This document shows, one piece after another, positions 54,620 through 64,000 of a stretch of DNA of 64,000 nucleotides (positions within the stretch are counted from its first letter, which is position 1; each line of letters starts with the position of its first letter). This DNA comes from Doryteuthis pealeii. Lineage: Eukaryota; Mollusca; Cephalopoda; Myopsida; Loliginidae. The notes beneath the pieces are model-generated. The model saw nothing but the letters and a program-made list of their open reading frames with translations. It made no database searches and was not told the DNA's origin. The stretch spans positions 79,249,431 to 79,313,430 of the forward strand of contig CM042150.1 of assembly GCA_023376005.1 (NCBI GenBank), read 5' to 3'. Both the position numbers and the translations under genes were made by a program.

Positions 54620-55625
54620 TATATGTGTATGTGTTTGGGTGTGTACTTTCATGAGTGTGTGTCTGTGCATGTATTGGCGTGAGTGTGCGTGTATTCTGTG
54701 TGCGTTTGGATTAAGTTTGTTATTTTACAAATAGACAAATTGAATATTTTAATAAACATTCGCTGTTGTCAAATCAGATATTTCATCATAAAATGGAAAC
54801 TGTGAGTCAGTTGTGGGCTAACTGCGGTACTTGGGCCACATACGACCCACAAGTTGGGAAGGGTGCGGCCCGCGATCTTGGTCTGTTGCCTGCGATAAAT
54901 ATTTGGAATTCAAAAATCTACCCTCAACATCTTCCTTCAATGAAGGAAAAAAATATTACAATTATTTTAACAGCTTCAAATCATATATAGTTAATAGCAG
55001 ATGATCGTATCAAATCAAAGCGCTTTAGACATTGGAGCGTTGAAATATCCGAATCTGGACACGTTTGGAGGGTTGCCAGTTTTGGCATTAATAATTTTAT
55101 TATGTTCCGTTTGGGATTCAGATTCGTATTTTAATTATCTAATACAATCGAATTTTATAATTGTAGCTTTTACAATTATCTTATTTTCAAATTAGATAAT
55201 TTTGAATTAGAATGTTATTACTTTCTTTTGAACACCTCTTCGTGTCATATTATAATGGGATAACGTTATTAACTCGTATAAGAACAATTACAAAAACAAG
55301 GTAAATCTATAGCTATAATTTCATCTGACATTTAAACCAGTAAAACACACAAACTTTGTTTCTGTTTGGGCAAAACATATGGCCTGTCTAATTATGGAAA
55401 TTATTTTCAATAATTTATTTACCTGAATTGCCTTTAATTTCTATATGCTCATGCAAAGTTTAAATTTATTCATCTTTGAGATACGAATTTCAAAATGCCA
55501 TTATTTGGTCGTAAAAATCCAGAGCGGCTGTTCCGATTTTCCAAAAGTTGCAATACGTCACGCAAACGAAAAATACTGCGAACTCCTGGCGTAAGAAGTG
55601 TCTTAATTTCATAAAGCAAGAAATC
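54620..55625. other. Unassigned AT-rich DNA
   Basis: A short interrupted TG stretch at 54620-54710. No gene or element recognised. Confidence 0.4.
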
Positions 55626-55627
55626 TG

Positions 55628-55815
55628 GTAAGACCTGCTAGTGTAACGGTTAGAATCTCCGACTGTCAGCCAGGCAGGGTTCGAATCACAGACAAAGCGG
55701 CTTCGAGTCTATAACTCTGCTGATGAGGCATAATAGGTCGAAATATATATTCAGAGAATGACTTTTTCTCGATTTGTTTACGCTTCACATTTAAACTGAT
55801 ATATTCGCCTAATTC
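55628..55815 (+). mobile_element. Hammerhead SINE (HHR-SINE) with tRNA-like head
   Basis: The tRNA-like head acctgctagtgtaacggtta (A box TAGTGTAACGG), an anticodon-arm-like ccgactgtcagc, and GGTTCGAATCA (B box, 55678-55688) resemble a tRNA-Asp-type sequence. Forty bases later comes a complete hammerhead (55715-55756), then the body gactttttctcgatttgttt and a (TA)n/(TG)n tail from 55818. A pol III transcript from this head would contain the ribozyme, so cleavage would separate head and body. The second copy is at 20460-20600. Confidence 0.75.
55715..55756 (+). ncRNA. Hammerhead ribozyme, type I
   Basis: Stem I CTCTG/CAGAG is perfect (55715-55719 and 55752-55756). Core CTGATGA 55720-55726. Stem II GGC/GTC (one G-U pair) encloses ATAATAG. 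GAA 55740-55742. Stem III ATATATAT (55743-55750). Cleavage base U55751, so the predicted cut is 55751/55752. Relative to 20498-20539, the second stem II pair changed from A-U to G-U, keeping pairing. Confidence 0.75.
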
Positions 55816-55817
55816 AT

Positions 55818-55824
55818 TATATAT

Positions 55825-55903
<79 letters not shown>

Positions 55904-55905
55904 TA
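55818..55905. repeat. (TA)n(TG)n microsatellite
   Basis: Compound tract after the HHR-SINE body. Confidence 0.95.
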
Positions 55906-55919
55906 TGTATGTATTCTCA

Positions 55920-56980
55920 TTCTAACGGAGTGTTTTTATGATATTATATTTTTAAACACATATCCCATATTCCCAAGACAACACATTCTTGAAATCTTCT
56001 CCAGGTGTTCCCCGTAATTTCAATTCTACTTTATCAGTAAGACTGTTCCCATATACTATAAATATAAGTAATGAACACACGAACCATAATTCAAAACATT
56101 TTTCTAGCAAATCATACCAAAATAACAATTACTCTATCCGTCATGTTATTTCCTCGAGTTTGATACAAGTAGAAATTATATGACGTTTTTACTTTAGTTT
56201 TTTTTCGCGTACAAAATTCTATACTACTTATTTATCAAAACATTGTTCTTTGAGTTGTTGTTTTTTTTTTCAAAGACAATATATTTTTGTAAAATAAATA
56301 AAAAAGAGGAATAAATCAAACAAGTTCAAAACTGTGTTTATCTTAGACTAAAATAAAAACAAACCTTGAAAGAAATATGTATTCTAGAATGCCGTTCTCA
56401 TAATAAAAAAGGAAGTAAATATGAGTTGGCGATTATTTCTTTTTAAGTCAAATCAGACTATTTTTCCAATCAGTTAAATATGGTTCTTAGTAATAGGATT
56501 CGTATAGTGACGTCACCTTGATCAAAAACTAAACATTCAATGGCATTCAAGGGCAAACTAATATTTTGCTGATGTTTTATTGTTTTATAATTAAACTTTT
56601 TCAAATGTTTATGTTGTGTAGATTAAGAAATACTTCAATGAATCTAATTCTAACTAAATATTCAGTATTTATTTAACTACTAGCTGAAAATCCATCCTGC
56701 AGACGGCAATTAAACTAGCTACTACAGGGGAGTCCTTCACTGGGTCTTCGCCCAGGATTGACACTCCATACATTAAGTACATATTAGATTTTATTAAACT
56801 TGAACAATATTTTTCAACAATTTACAGTTTTCATCAAAACAATGATTTAATTTATCTGTTTGGAACTTATTGAAATGTTGCATGATAAACAACATTTTTA
56901 GATTTTCCCATTCGAGGACTGTACACATAGTTTATTTCTATTTCATAGGTGACTTTTGCTAAATTAACACCCTACGAGAA
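55920..56980. other. Unassigned AT-rich DNA with a possible Helitron-like end
   Basis: At 56680-56770, read on the minus strand, there is a hairpin CTGGG/CCCAG and, further on, TTTTCAGCTAGT. This might be a Helitron 3' end, but the spacing is too long and no 5' end is seen. Confidence 0.3.
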
Positions 56981-56984
56981 AACA

Positions 56985-57290
56985 GCAGTACGGTAACCTG
57001 CCACATATGACCCAAACCATCCGAGTAAGACGGACAAGACACGCGGGACACTGCTGGAGAAGCAAGGACGAACTCATAAGCGACGTCCTCCTGTGGAAGC
57101 CAACACATGGGCACGTCAGTGTTAGCCGACCAGCAAAGACGTACATTGATCAGCTCTGTGCAGATACAGGATGCTACATAGAGGACCTCCTGAGAATGAT
57201 GAGCGACAGGGACGGATGGAGAGAGATTATCATGGATATCCGCGCTGACAGCGCGACATGATGATGATGATACTGATGATTTCCACGTTA
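56985..57290 (+). pseudogene. RTE-type LINE 3' end, best preserved
   Basis: Open frame 57007-57261: MTQTIRVRRTRHAGHCWRSK, DELISDVLLWKPTHGHVSVS, RPAKTYIDQLCADTGC and then SDRDGWREIIMDIRADSAT before the stop. This is the C-terminal part of RTE/BovB-like polyproteins. An ATG-trinucleotide tail follows (gatgatgatgatac), as is typical of RTE 3' ends. 5'-truncated, so not functional by itself. Confidence 0.85.
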
Positions 57291-57299
57291 TAAAAATGG

Positions 57300-58055
57300 T
57301 TATCACGCATTAAAATTAATCGGAAAAATCACTTAAAACATTACTGAAAACAATCGCAGTAATTGAAACTTAGGAATCCACAATTTCAGCATTGCGGGTT
57401 CGGATTTGACCCGGAATTATTAAAAATGCATTTCTAGAGTAAATCGTTTACAGTGCATAAAGAGAAAATAATTTCAAAATAATTTCTTTATCGAGTTTAA
57501 TTTTTTGCATCTGGTGGTTCTGCACTCAATGACGTTGGCAGAGCTGTAATCCTATTTTTATATTATTATAACTCTGTCACCGATTTGTTTCTAACATTTA
57601 CTATGGGATTCAGTTTCAGCTAATCGTAATAAAACCATGTCTTGACTCTGTTCGCAGGAGCTCAAAATCTGTTGATTGTATCCCTTGCAGAGGAGTACGA
57701 GCCATTACTCTGAACAAATCGTGTGAATAATTATATTATATTTCTGATATTTTCAGACGAAGAAGAATATGAAATTCTGGTTTGGCTAAAACATGGTTTT
57801 ACTAAACGTAATGACAAGAATAGTATCTGTAAGTAATCGGGAAATTGTTTTAGGGACAGAGTTTAGAATTTTATGTAAAGAGGAAAACTGACGATCACAT
57901 CGGACGTCACGTCGTAATAAAACCAACTTTGATTAAAAATAAAAACAAAAGAAAATCAGAAAATCTGTGACATCTTCAAAATAAATGATTTCCTAATTAC
58001 AAAAAATAGCAGTTTTATTGCTCTTACTAATTTAAAAACGTTTAGTACACAAACG

Positions 58056-58060
<5 letters not shown>
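57300..58060. other. AT-rich DNA, nothing recognised
   Basis: No element, exon or RNA gene recognised. Confidence 0.45.
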
Positions 58061-58128
<68 letters not shown>

Positions 58129-58303
58129 CTCTGCTCTGCTTCTCTCAGGATGTGAATGATTATATAATAATATTCATATTTAAACTAATCATTTTCCAGT
58201 TCTCTATTGACTTTTTCAGGGTATTAAATTGAGGCATTATCGCTTGTTAGTTGGTCATTGATTACGGAATTCGTTTACAGTGTAATCATTATTATTATTA
58301 TTA

Positions 58304-58337
<34 letters not shown>

Positions 58338-58372
58338 AATAATAATAATAATGATAATAATGATAATAACAA

Positions 58373-58408
<36 letters not shown>

Positions 58409-58424
58409 CTTTTTACAGCAGCTT
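58060..58424. repeat. (CT)n and (ATT)n(TAA)n(GTA)n microsatellites
   Basis: CT tract at 58066-58140. The trinucleotide tract at 58283-58410 is the 3' tail of the following minus-strand LINE copy. Confidence 0.9.
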
Positions 58425-58850
58425 TAGCTGGTGGTCTTTCACTGGTGTTTGTGTGACAACAAGTCTCAGGGCTCTCCTGAATATTCCAGCAGTTTTCAAC
58501 AATGCTGTTGTCTGTATTGTCTCAATTCTTCCTCTGATTTCCAGTTCTTGTAGCATTTTTCTAAGCTTCTGGGGACCGTTCCTAGTGCCCCAACTATTAT
58601 TGGTATCACTTTCACCCTCATATTCCACAGTGTTTTCGATTCTCTAGCGAGGTGTAAGAATTTGTCTTTTTTTTTTTTTTTTTTGGCGTTTTCTTTCATC
58701 TTCACCCTATAATCTGCTGGCACTGCAAAATCTACCAGTTGACAAATGCACTTTTTATTTTTTTTAAATTTTTGGTAAATCAATACTAGGTCTGGTATTT
58801 TTGCTGGGATTAGGTGATCCGTCTTTATATCAAAGTACCGGAGAATTTTA
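58425..58850 (-). pseudogene. LINE ORF2 C-terminus copy
   Basis: Minus strand: CQLVDFAVPADYRVKMKENA, a lysine run from an expanded A tract, DKFLHLARESKTLWNMRVKV, IPIIVGALGTVPRSLEK and so on. One open frame covers 58496-58783, then frame changes occur. Same family as 25583-25905. Confidence 0.75.
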
Positions 58851-59605
58851 TGCGTTTCATTATTATTATAATTTACTCCTTTTGAGTTTTCACATCAGCA
58901 TTAGCTGATGGACTTTCACTGGAGTCTGAATAACAGCAAGTCTCCTCAGGTCTCCAGGACTCTTCTAGGTATTCTGGCAGATTGCAGCAGTGTAGTGTTC
59001 TGGATGGTATCAATCCTTCCTCTGATTTCCAGATTTTACAAACCCTTTTCCAATCCTTTTGGGACCGTTCCAAGTGCACCAACTACAATTGGTATCACTT
59101 TGACTTTCATATTCCATAACTTTTTCAGTTCTCTTGAAAGGTCCAGATACTTGTCCATTTATTCATTTTCCTTTAGCTTTACCCTGTGATCTGCTGGAAC
59201 TGCAAAATCCACCAGTTGACAAGTTCCTTCTTTTTTGTTAATCAACACTAGGTCCGCTCTTCTTACTCGGATAAGGTGATAGGTCCCAGAGAATGTTATA
59301 CGTTTCGTTCTCAAGGACAGATTCTGGCTTATGCATATATTATTTTGTTGTATGGTCAACATTTAATTTTTTGCATAATTCCCAGTGGATCACCTTCCCA
59401 ACCCAGTCGTGTCTAGTTTTGTACTCTCATTGTGCTAGTCTGCTACATTCGCATAGTACATGGTTTATGGTCTCATCTCTATTACCACATAGTCTACTTT
59501 TACTATTTTGTTGGGTCTTATCAATTTTTGCTTTGATATAGTTTGTCCTTATGGCATTATTCTGTGCAGCAATGTATTATTCCTCGCGAGTTTCCTACGC
59601 CAGTT
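58851..59605 (-). pseudogene. LINE ORF2 C-terminus copy, longest
   Basis: On the minus strand, with frameshifts: LCGNRDETINHVLCECSRLA (zinc knuckle C-x2-C side), YKTRHDWVGKVIHWELCKKL, YHLIRVRRADLVLINKKEG, CQLVDFAVPADHRVKLKENE, then NLPEYLEESWRPEETCCYSD and the C-terminus ANADVKTQKE. Its 3' tail (TTA)n lies at 58855-58875, directly against the next copy, so the two copies are head to tail in the same orientation. Confidence 0.8.
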
Positions 59606-59737
59606 TTAACAAATAGCTTTTCAGTGAAGCAAGTCACCTCAGGTTTTCATCTTTCTATAACACTAACTGATTAATTTGATGACTTGCTTTGATATCTTGA
59701 TGATTTTCAGACATTATGTTATCTACGTTTGCGCTAT

Positions 59738-60128
59738 CATATTATATGTTGTTTTTTAGTATTATCTGCGTTATTCAGACTATTGTCCCCATCTTCATTG
59801 TTATTTGTACAACGTTTCGGCCGATATACCCTCCGGCCTTCTTCAGATATTTCTGGTCGGACTCGGGAACCTTCTCGGACTCGGGAACCTTCTTTTCGAA
59901 CTCGGGAACTTTCTTGTCGTATTCGGGAGCCATCACGGAACTTTGAACATAACCCTTTATTTATTCCACGGGGGTATCCTGTTCTCATTCCGCTAACCAT
60001 AGCTGGGGCAGGAGTTGTGTTAATTAATTATTTTTCTAACCGCTTTCTCCCAGGATTGAACTCGGGTTCCAGAGATAACTGTCACTTAGAACTGTCTTAA
60101 CCTAACTACCTTATCCACTCGGCCATGT
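59738..60128 (-). mobile_element. SINE-F copy, full length
   Basis: Minus strand: tRNA-like head ggccgagtggataaggtagt and gagttcaatcctgggag (B box). Then gcggaatgagaacaggatac, 21-bp units (gaaggttcccgagtccgaga type), and the hammerhead-like module ctgaagaaggccgg..cggccgaaacgttgtac (59806-59846). The tail is aataacaatgaagatgggga. The frame over the 21-bp units is open here too (59737-60000), as in the 38966 copy. Confidence 0.75.
59806..59846 (-). ncRNA. Hammerhead-like module of SINE-F
   Basis: Minus strand: CTGAAGA, extra A, stem II GGCCG/CGGCC (perfect 5 bp), GAA, ACGTTGT (stem III AC/GT), A as possible cleavage base (GUA). No stem I pairing partner is evident, so self-cleavage is doubtful. 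The copy at 39241-39285 has lost the first core base (ATGAAGA). Confidence 0.4.
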
Positions 60129-60245
60129 GTTCAATTGGACAAACGTTGTACAAATAACAATGAAGATGAGGACAATAGTCCGAATAACGCAGATAATACT
60201 AATCTTCAAGCCTCATCTCAAACATTCAGAGAAATAGTATGTTGT
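60129..60245 (+). mobile_element. SINE-F 3' fragment in opposite orientation
   Basis: acaaacgttgtacaaataac, aatgaagatgaggacaatag and tactaatcttcaagcctcat match the SINE-F tail. With the adjacent minus-strand copy it forms a large inverted repeat (59740-59812 against 60140-60240). Confidence 0.75.
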
Positions 60246-60249
60246 TTTT

Positions 60250-60860
60250 TTTTTTTTGTTTTTAATTTGTATTTCAGTAATGCTATAGCTACATTTTCCT
60301 CCTTGTTTTACCTCCTTTAATATGTACTGGTCTATATAAAATGGGTCATCTGTTTCTCTTGTTATTTATTCTGTACTTTGGGATAAGCAAGTAAACGATA
60401 TTTTCTCTTATTTGTACAGTTAGAATATTAAAACTATAATTTTTTACAAATTATTATTTATAACCTGAAACTAAGATTGTTTAGAGATTATTATCATCAT
60501 TTATCACTTTAAATCATATATTTACCAGCAAAAAGTAACTTCAACATTAAATAACCCAATACGAATTGATATAACGATAATCCACACTAACCAACTAGGA
60601 TTTCAAAGCCATGACTATCCAGAAGCGACAGTTGCAATATCCCACGAGAAAATTCATCGACTTCAGTCTTTTTACTCCGTAAATGAAGCGTAGACTAATG
60701 TAAGTTATTGAGTAGATGCTGATGGAGACAGTGAAAGCAATGATTACTCTGGAACAAATAACGAAATATCTCCCGAGATATCGCGTCGTCTTGTTAGTTA
60801 TTATTGCATTGGATAGGAAATTAATTCAAAACTATTCGTGAATATTGATGAAGGTATGTA
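60250..60860. other. AT-rich DNA, nothing recognised
   Basis: No element, exon or RNA gene recognised. Confidence 0.45.
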
Positions 60861-60861
60861 C

Positions 60862-60965
60862 TTACCAACTACTACGCACGAATAGGATGCGACACAAGGT
60901 CAATTTCTTAAGCGGAGTTTAACAGGTTTAAATGTCAAGTTTTACCTCAATTCTTTCTCAAATTT
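60862..60965 (-). mobile_element. SINE-A tail fragment
   Basis: cgcacgaataggatgcgaca, caaggtcaatttcttaagcg and gagtttaacaggtt are the SINE-A 3' part in minus orientation. The head at 61605-61775 could belong to the same element, split by the GA-rich tract. Confidence 0.6.
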
Positions 60966-61074
60966 GCGATCCAGTGACAGTAAGTCTCGGCATTGTATTT
61001 TTCTCGTAATGCTGTCGTCTGAGTAATGTTCATTCTTCTAAACTAGGCAAATGGTTCTTTAGGACTGTAACCAG

Positions 61075-61124
<50 letters not shown>

Positions 61125-61240
61125 GAGAGAGAGAGAGAACAGACAGACAGACAGAGACAGAGAAAGAGAGAGACAGAGACAGAGAGAGACAGAGACAGAG
61201 AAAGAGAGAGAGGGGGGCAAAAAGACACAGATAGTGATAT

Positions 61241-61278
<38 letters not shown>

Positions 61279-61376
61279 GACAGACAGACAGACAGAGAAA
61301 GAGAGAGACAGAGACAGAGAGACAGAGAAAGAGAGAGAGAGAGAGGCCAAAAAGACAGAGATAGTGATATGCACAC

Positions 61377-61433
<57 letters not shown>

Positions 61434-61435
61434 TG
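61075..61435. repeat. (GA)n/(GACA)n/(CA)n compound microsatellite, internally duplicated
   Basis: Two blocks share ggcaaaaagacacagatagt/ggccaaaaagacagagatag and gatatgcacaca, about 130 bases apart. Open frames of 93-204 codons through this tract are low-complexity artefacts. Confidence 0.95.
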
Positions 61436-61604
61436 TGGGGGGAACAATTCTTTGTTGTTTGAAGTCTGGAAAGCAACTTGGGGTGCTGAAATACATCTTG
61501 CCTTGTGCCATATAGTTTTAATTAATAATACAATGCTACTTCTTTTTCTCATCAGATTTTTTATTTCCCCCAAAATCACAATTGCTGAGTGAGAGCCAAA
61601 CCAA

Positions 61605-61775
61605 AATAAAAGAACCAAGTCCGCCTTATTATTTACCCATAGCTGGAGGAAGAACATGTGGATTTATACCTTTCCCAAGTGTATATGAAATGCAAACAGC
61701 CTAATCCAGGATTTGAACTCGTGTTACCGAGTCCATTTCCTTCAATGATAATAGTTACACCAGACACCTCCAAAA
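61605..61775 (-). mobile_element. SINE-A head and middle
   Basis: tatttacccatagctggagg, atgcaaacagcctaatccag, gatttgaactcgtgttaccg and ttacaccagacacctcc form the SINE-A head in minus orientation with an intact B box. Confidence 0.75.
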
Positions 61776-61779
61776 TTAT

Positions 61780-62440
61780 TCATGAAGGTAGAGGAAAATT
61801 ATAATTATTTGGGCGATTTGACGAGATATTTTCAAGATATGACGTCACACAAAAATACCTCGGCCCAAAGTGGCTCTAACAAATAAAAAAGATGAAATCT
61901 GCAGACAAGAGAGAGAAAAAAATAAATTTAATCGATTAAATCAGACGGAATTTCGTTAAAGGTTTTGGTCTTTGAAGAAAACATAATGTCTGGAAGTCTT
62001 CATGTTTCAAGTCCGTAAAGGTTTTTGACGTTTCGCCAATAATTTGATTTGGGATTTTGTTTCGAGACGTTTCAGACTTCAATTAAGTAACGTGCTGTTC
62101 GCACGTTAATAGAATCTTTGATTCGTTTGGACAAGACCTGAAGTCAGGCAGTAAACCCGAGTAGATAATGCTGTACTCCAATCTAATTGCAGAGAAAGTG
62201 TCTAGATATTTAAGTAACTTCCAGTCAAATAGTGTTCACATAGTACAATCGTCATCTCTTTTTTAGAACTTTTTTTTTTACTTATTCATGTATTTTGTAA
62301 ACATCATTTAGGAAGAATACTCTAGCGTAATATTTAGCAAGAACAATTCAGTAGGGTAATTAGTTCATACCTGATAGAAGTGTCTGATTAATTTTTACAA
62401 TGTTTCATTTAAGAAAACAAACATCTCATAATAAAGAAAG
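61780..62440. other. Unassigned DNA
   Basis: Contains gacgtttcgcc and gagacgtttcagac at 62029-62073, which recall hammerhead-type CGAAAC boxes on the minus strand, but no core partner exists. No gene. Confidence 0.4.
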
Positions 62441-62695
62441 TGCGCAACAGTTATCGTCTTAAGAAATGGAATCGGGGACCCGAGTTCAAATCCTAAACAA
62501 AACTGTGTTCATCTTTGAGCTAAGGCATGAATCCATTTTTCCTGTTTACAGCTATAAAGATTAGATATTTTAGCCTTGGTATGTCAACTAGTCTACTTCA
62601 AGGAAAACTCTGAATTCCAACCAGTTGTACTCCTCTTAAAGATTGTATTTCTGTCACATCCTGTCCATTGCGAGAAGGTTGGGTAAATATATACA
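62441..62695 (+). mobile_element. SINE-A copy
   Basis: gtgcgcaacagttatcgtct, gggacccgagttcaaatcct (B box), ttagccttggtatgtcaact, gtcacatcctgtccattgcg and ggttgggtaaata. Nearly full length. Confidence 0.8.
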
Positions 62696-62755
62696 TACCA
62701 TAATAAAAATGTTAATAACTTCATAATGGCTTAGTTGATATCAGTGAATTAATCT

Positions 62756-62812
62756 TATGGTACCCGCCGACCTCTCAAAATTAGGGATCCGTGCTCGAAT
62801 CCCGGCTGGTGC
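62756..62812 (+). other. tRNA-like fragment, probable SINE head
   Basis: ccgccgacctctc, then gtgctcgaatcccggctgg has a good pol III B box, and the 3' side resembles a T arm and acceptor strand. The 5' half cannot form a D arm, so it is not a tRNA gene. One copy only here. Confidence 0.35.
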
Positions 62813-62974
62813 CTATGCAAGTCCCCGACCCAATATATTCCCAATGGAAGGGAGGTTTATTATAGATGTCGTTATTTGTATCACCATAGAAATTACCTTG
62901 AAGTGGCTGAACACGTCGTTTATATAACTTCGATTGGCTATACTACCAGGGCTAGTGAACCCAGTTTATCCAAC

Positions 62975-63100
62975 TATTTCACTGGCAATGAGCGGGAGAA
63001 GTTATGGGTACATGTTTTCCCCTATAAACTCAGAATCTGAACTCGCCGAGTCTTTTTTTTTTCTTCGACGATAACCGGCAAAGTAGAGAGTGTCTTAGTG
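62975..63100 (-). mobile_element. SINE-A head fragment, decayed
   Basis: cagaatctgaactcgccgag and cgacgataaccggcaaagta resemble the SINE-A head in reverse. Confidence 0.4.
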
Positions 63101-63284
63101 AAATGACATGGTTACTTGTAACATCCATGGCATAATCAGTAACGCATTGTCAACGTAAGACAGGCTATCGATAATAAACTTAGTGGCTTTATATCCGACA
63201 GGAAGTTTATTCCTTATCGACAGGATCTCTCACTATATTAATGGCATGAGATTTGAAACACAGACACACAGACACCCGCCCCCA

Positions 63285-63545
63285 TACATACTGGTTAACA
63301 CAGGAAAACGTCACTTATGAGTTTGTCCTCTCTTCTTCAATAATGCTCAGTATGTTTCGTACGTCTCAATCAGATGGTTTGTGTGATTAGGAAAATGGCC
63401 GTACAGTTGCAATCTTGTGGTGTGTAGTATCTACTATTTGTTTAAGATGGCACGCAGCATTCTTGTGCAACTCCCATCTACCTTATTCTCTAGAATAAAC
63501 AGTCAATTGAATAACAGGTTAGAGCATTGTATGGACAATTTAACG
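63285..63545 (-). pseudogene. RTE-type LINE 3' end, decayed
   Basis: gtcacttatgagtttgtcct, ttgtgtgattaggaaaatgg and cttgtgcaactcccatctac parallel the minus-strand RTE copy at 22887-23240. Open frames are lost. Confidence 0.65.
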
Positions 63546-64000
63546 TAATAACAACGATAAGACTATATTTAAGATATAGAATTACAACGTTTTATTAGCA
63601 ATGGCGATGTCGAAGTGAGGAATCCTTGGTCGAATTTCAGGCCGCCTGGGAATACGCATTTCAATTTAGCGACCAAAAGACCTACCATTAGAGTTCAAAC
63701 TGATACAATTGTGAAAATGTGTCAAAGAAAAACAGAATTGCATCCCCCTCAGATGATAAATGCAAATGTCAGTGTATGATATTTTTGACTACGCCAACAT
63801 ATACTATTTAGGAATCAGGCCGATTCTGTGAACTAATTAAAGAATTACCGTCTGAATCCGCACCAGCAATCCTAAAATTTTGGATTCTAAAGTTTTAATT
63901 ACTGCAATAGTTTTCGGTACTTATTTACGTGATTTTTTGCGACTATTTTTTTGGAAAAATAAAGAATTAGTGAATAACTAGTTTAATTTCCGCCCGATAT
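63546..64000. other. Unassigned DNA
   Basis: A weak B-box-like ttggtcgaatttcagg at about 63626-63641 may be a worn SINE head. Otherwise nothing recognised. Confidence 0.35.

Noticed and set aside
55628..55700. Functional tRNA-Asp gene
   Set aside because: The T arm and acceptor do not close, and the same B box leads into the ribozyme in a second copy, so it is a SINE head.
61043..61657. 204-codon Ser/Leu frame
   Set aside because: Translation of GA/CA microsatellites. The non-repeat ends come from a SINE-A.

Overview
This 64 kb window looks like non-coding nuclear DNA from an animal, most likely a mollusc and plausibly a cephalopod. I recognise no host protein-coding gene. Every long open frame is either a low-complexity translation of a microsatellite or the decayed 3' end of a LINE. 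The base composition is AT-rich, with dozens of long (AT)n, (AC)n, (GA)n, (GATA)n and (TTA)n tracts, several tRNA-derived SINE families, RTE-type LINE 3' ends and Helitron ends. That combination, and the look of the SINE and RTE families, is the basis for the cephalopod guess. It is an inference, not a database result.

Layout. 0-7 kb: microsatellites, SINE-A copies, a purine-rich block (3.1-5.0 kb) and a decayed Helitron. 7.6-9.4 kb: a LINE C-terminal relic split by a precisely placed Helitron, then an RTE relic. 9.5-16 kb: two copies of a small TATA/AATAAA-containing repeat, a second Helitron, an AT-rich tandem array carrying a fold-back MITE, and a SINE-B. 17.8-23.2 kb: a duplicated CA-rich block, small mariner-like MITE relics, hammerhead motifs and an RTE relic. 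25.5-30.7 kb: LINE relic, then about 4 kb of polypurine minisatellite. 32.9-41.2 kb: an inverted-repeat element, two hammerhead-containing palindromes, nested SINEs and three Helitrons. 41.5-43.2 kb: a 14-unit GATA composite satellite. 43.8-50.4 kb: solo-LTR candidate, nested SINEs, a 190-bp tandem repeat and an old segmental duplication. 51-64 kb: microsatellites, RTE and LINE tails, and the clearest tRNA-headed SINE with a hammerhead ribozyme.

The main finding is a recurring hammerhead-ribozyme (HHR) module. Two related SINE-like copies (20498-20539 and 55715-55756) have the full core CTGATGA/GAA, closed stems I, II and III and an AUU cleavage site. One of them lies directly behind a tRNA-like head with pol III boxes. 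A type III hammerhead with a GUC site lies at 27436-27476 on the minus strand. Further modules of the form CTGAAGA-N-stem II-GAA-stem III-NUH-stem I sit in at least four other repeat families, several of them inside palindromes and nearly all bordered by (AT)n or (AC)n tracts. Hammerheads are known from Penelope-like elements and from schistosome SINE-like repeats. The spread of one self-cleaving module over several SINE and fold-back families next to microsatellites, within one window, is what deserves testing.
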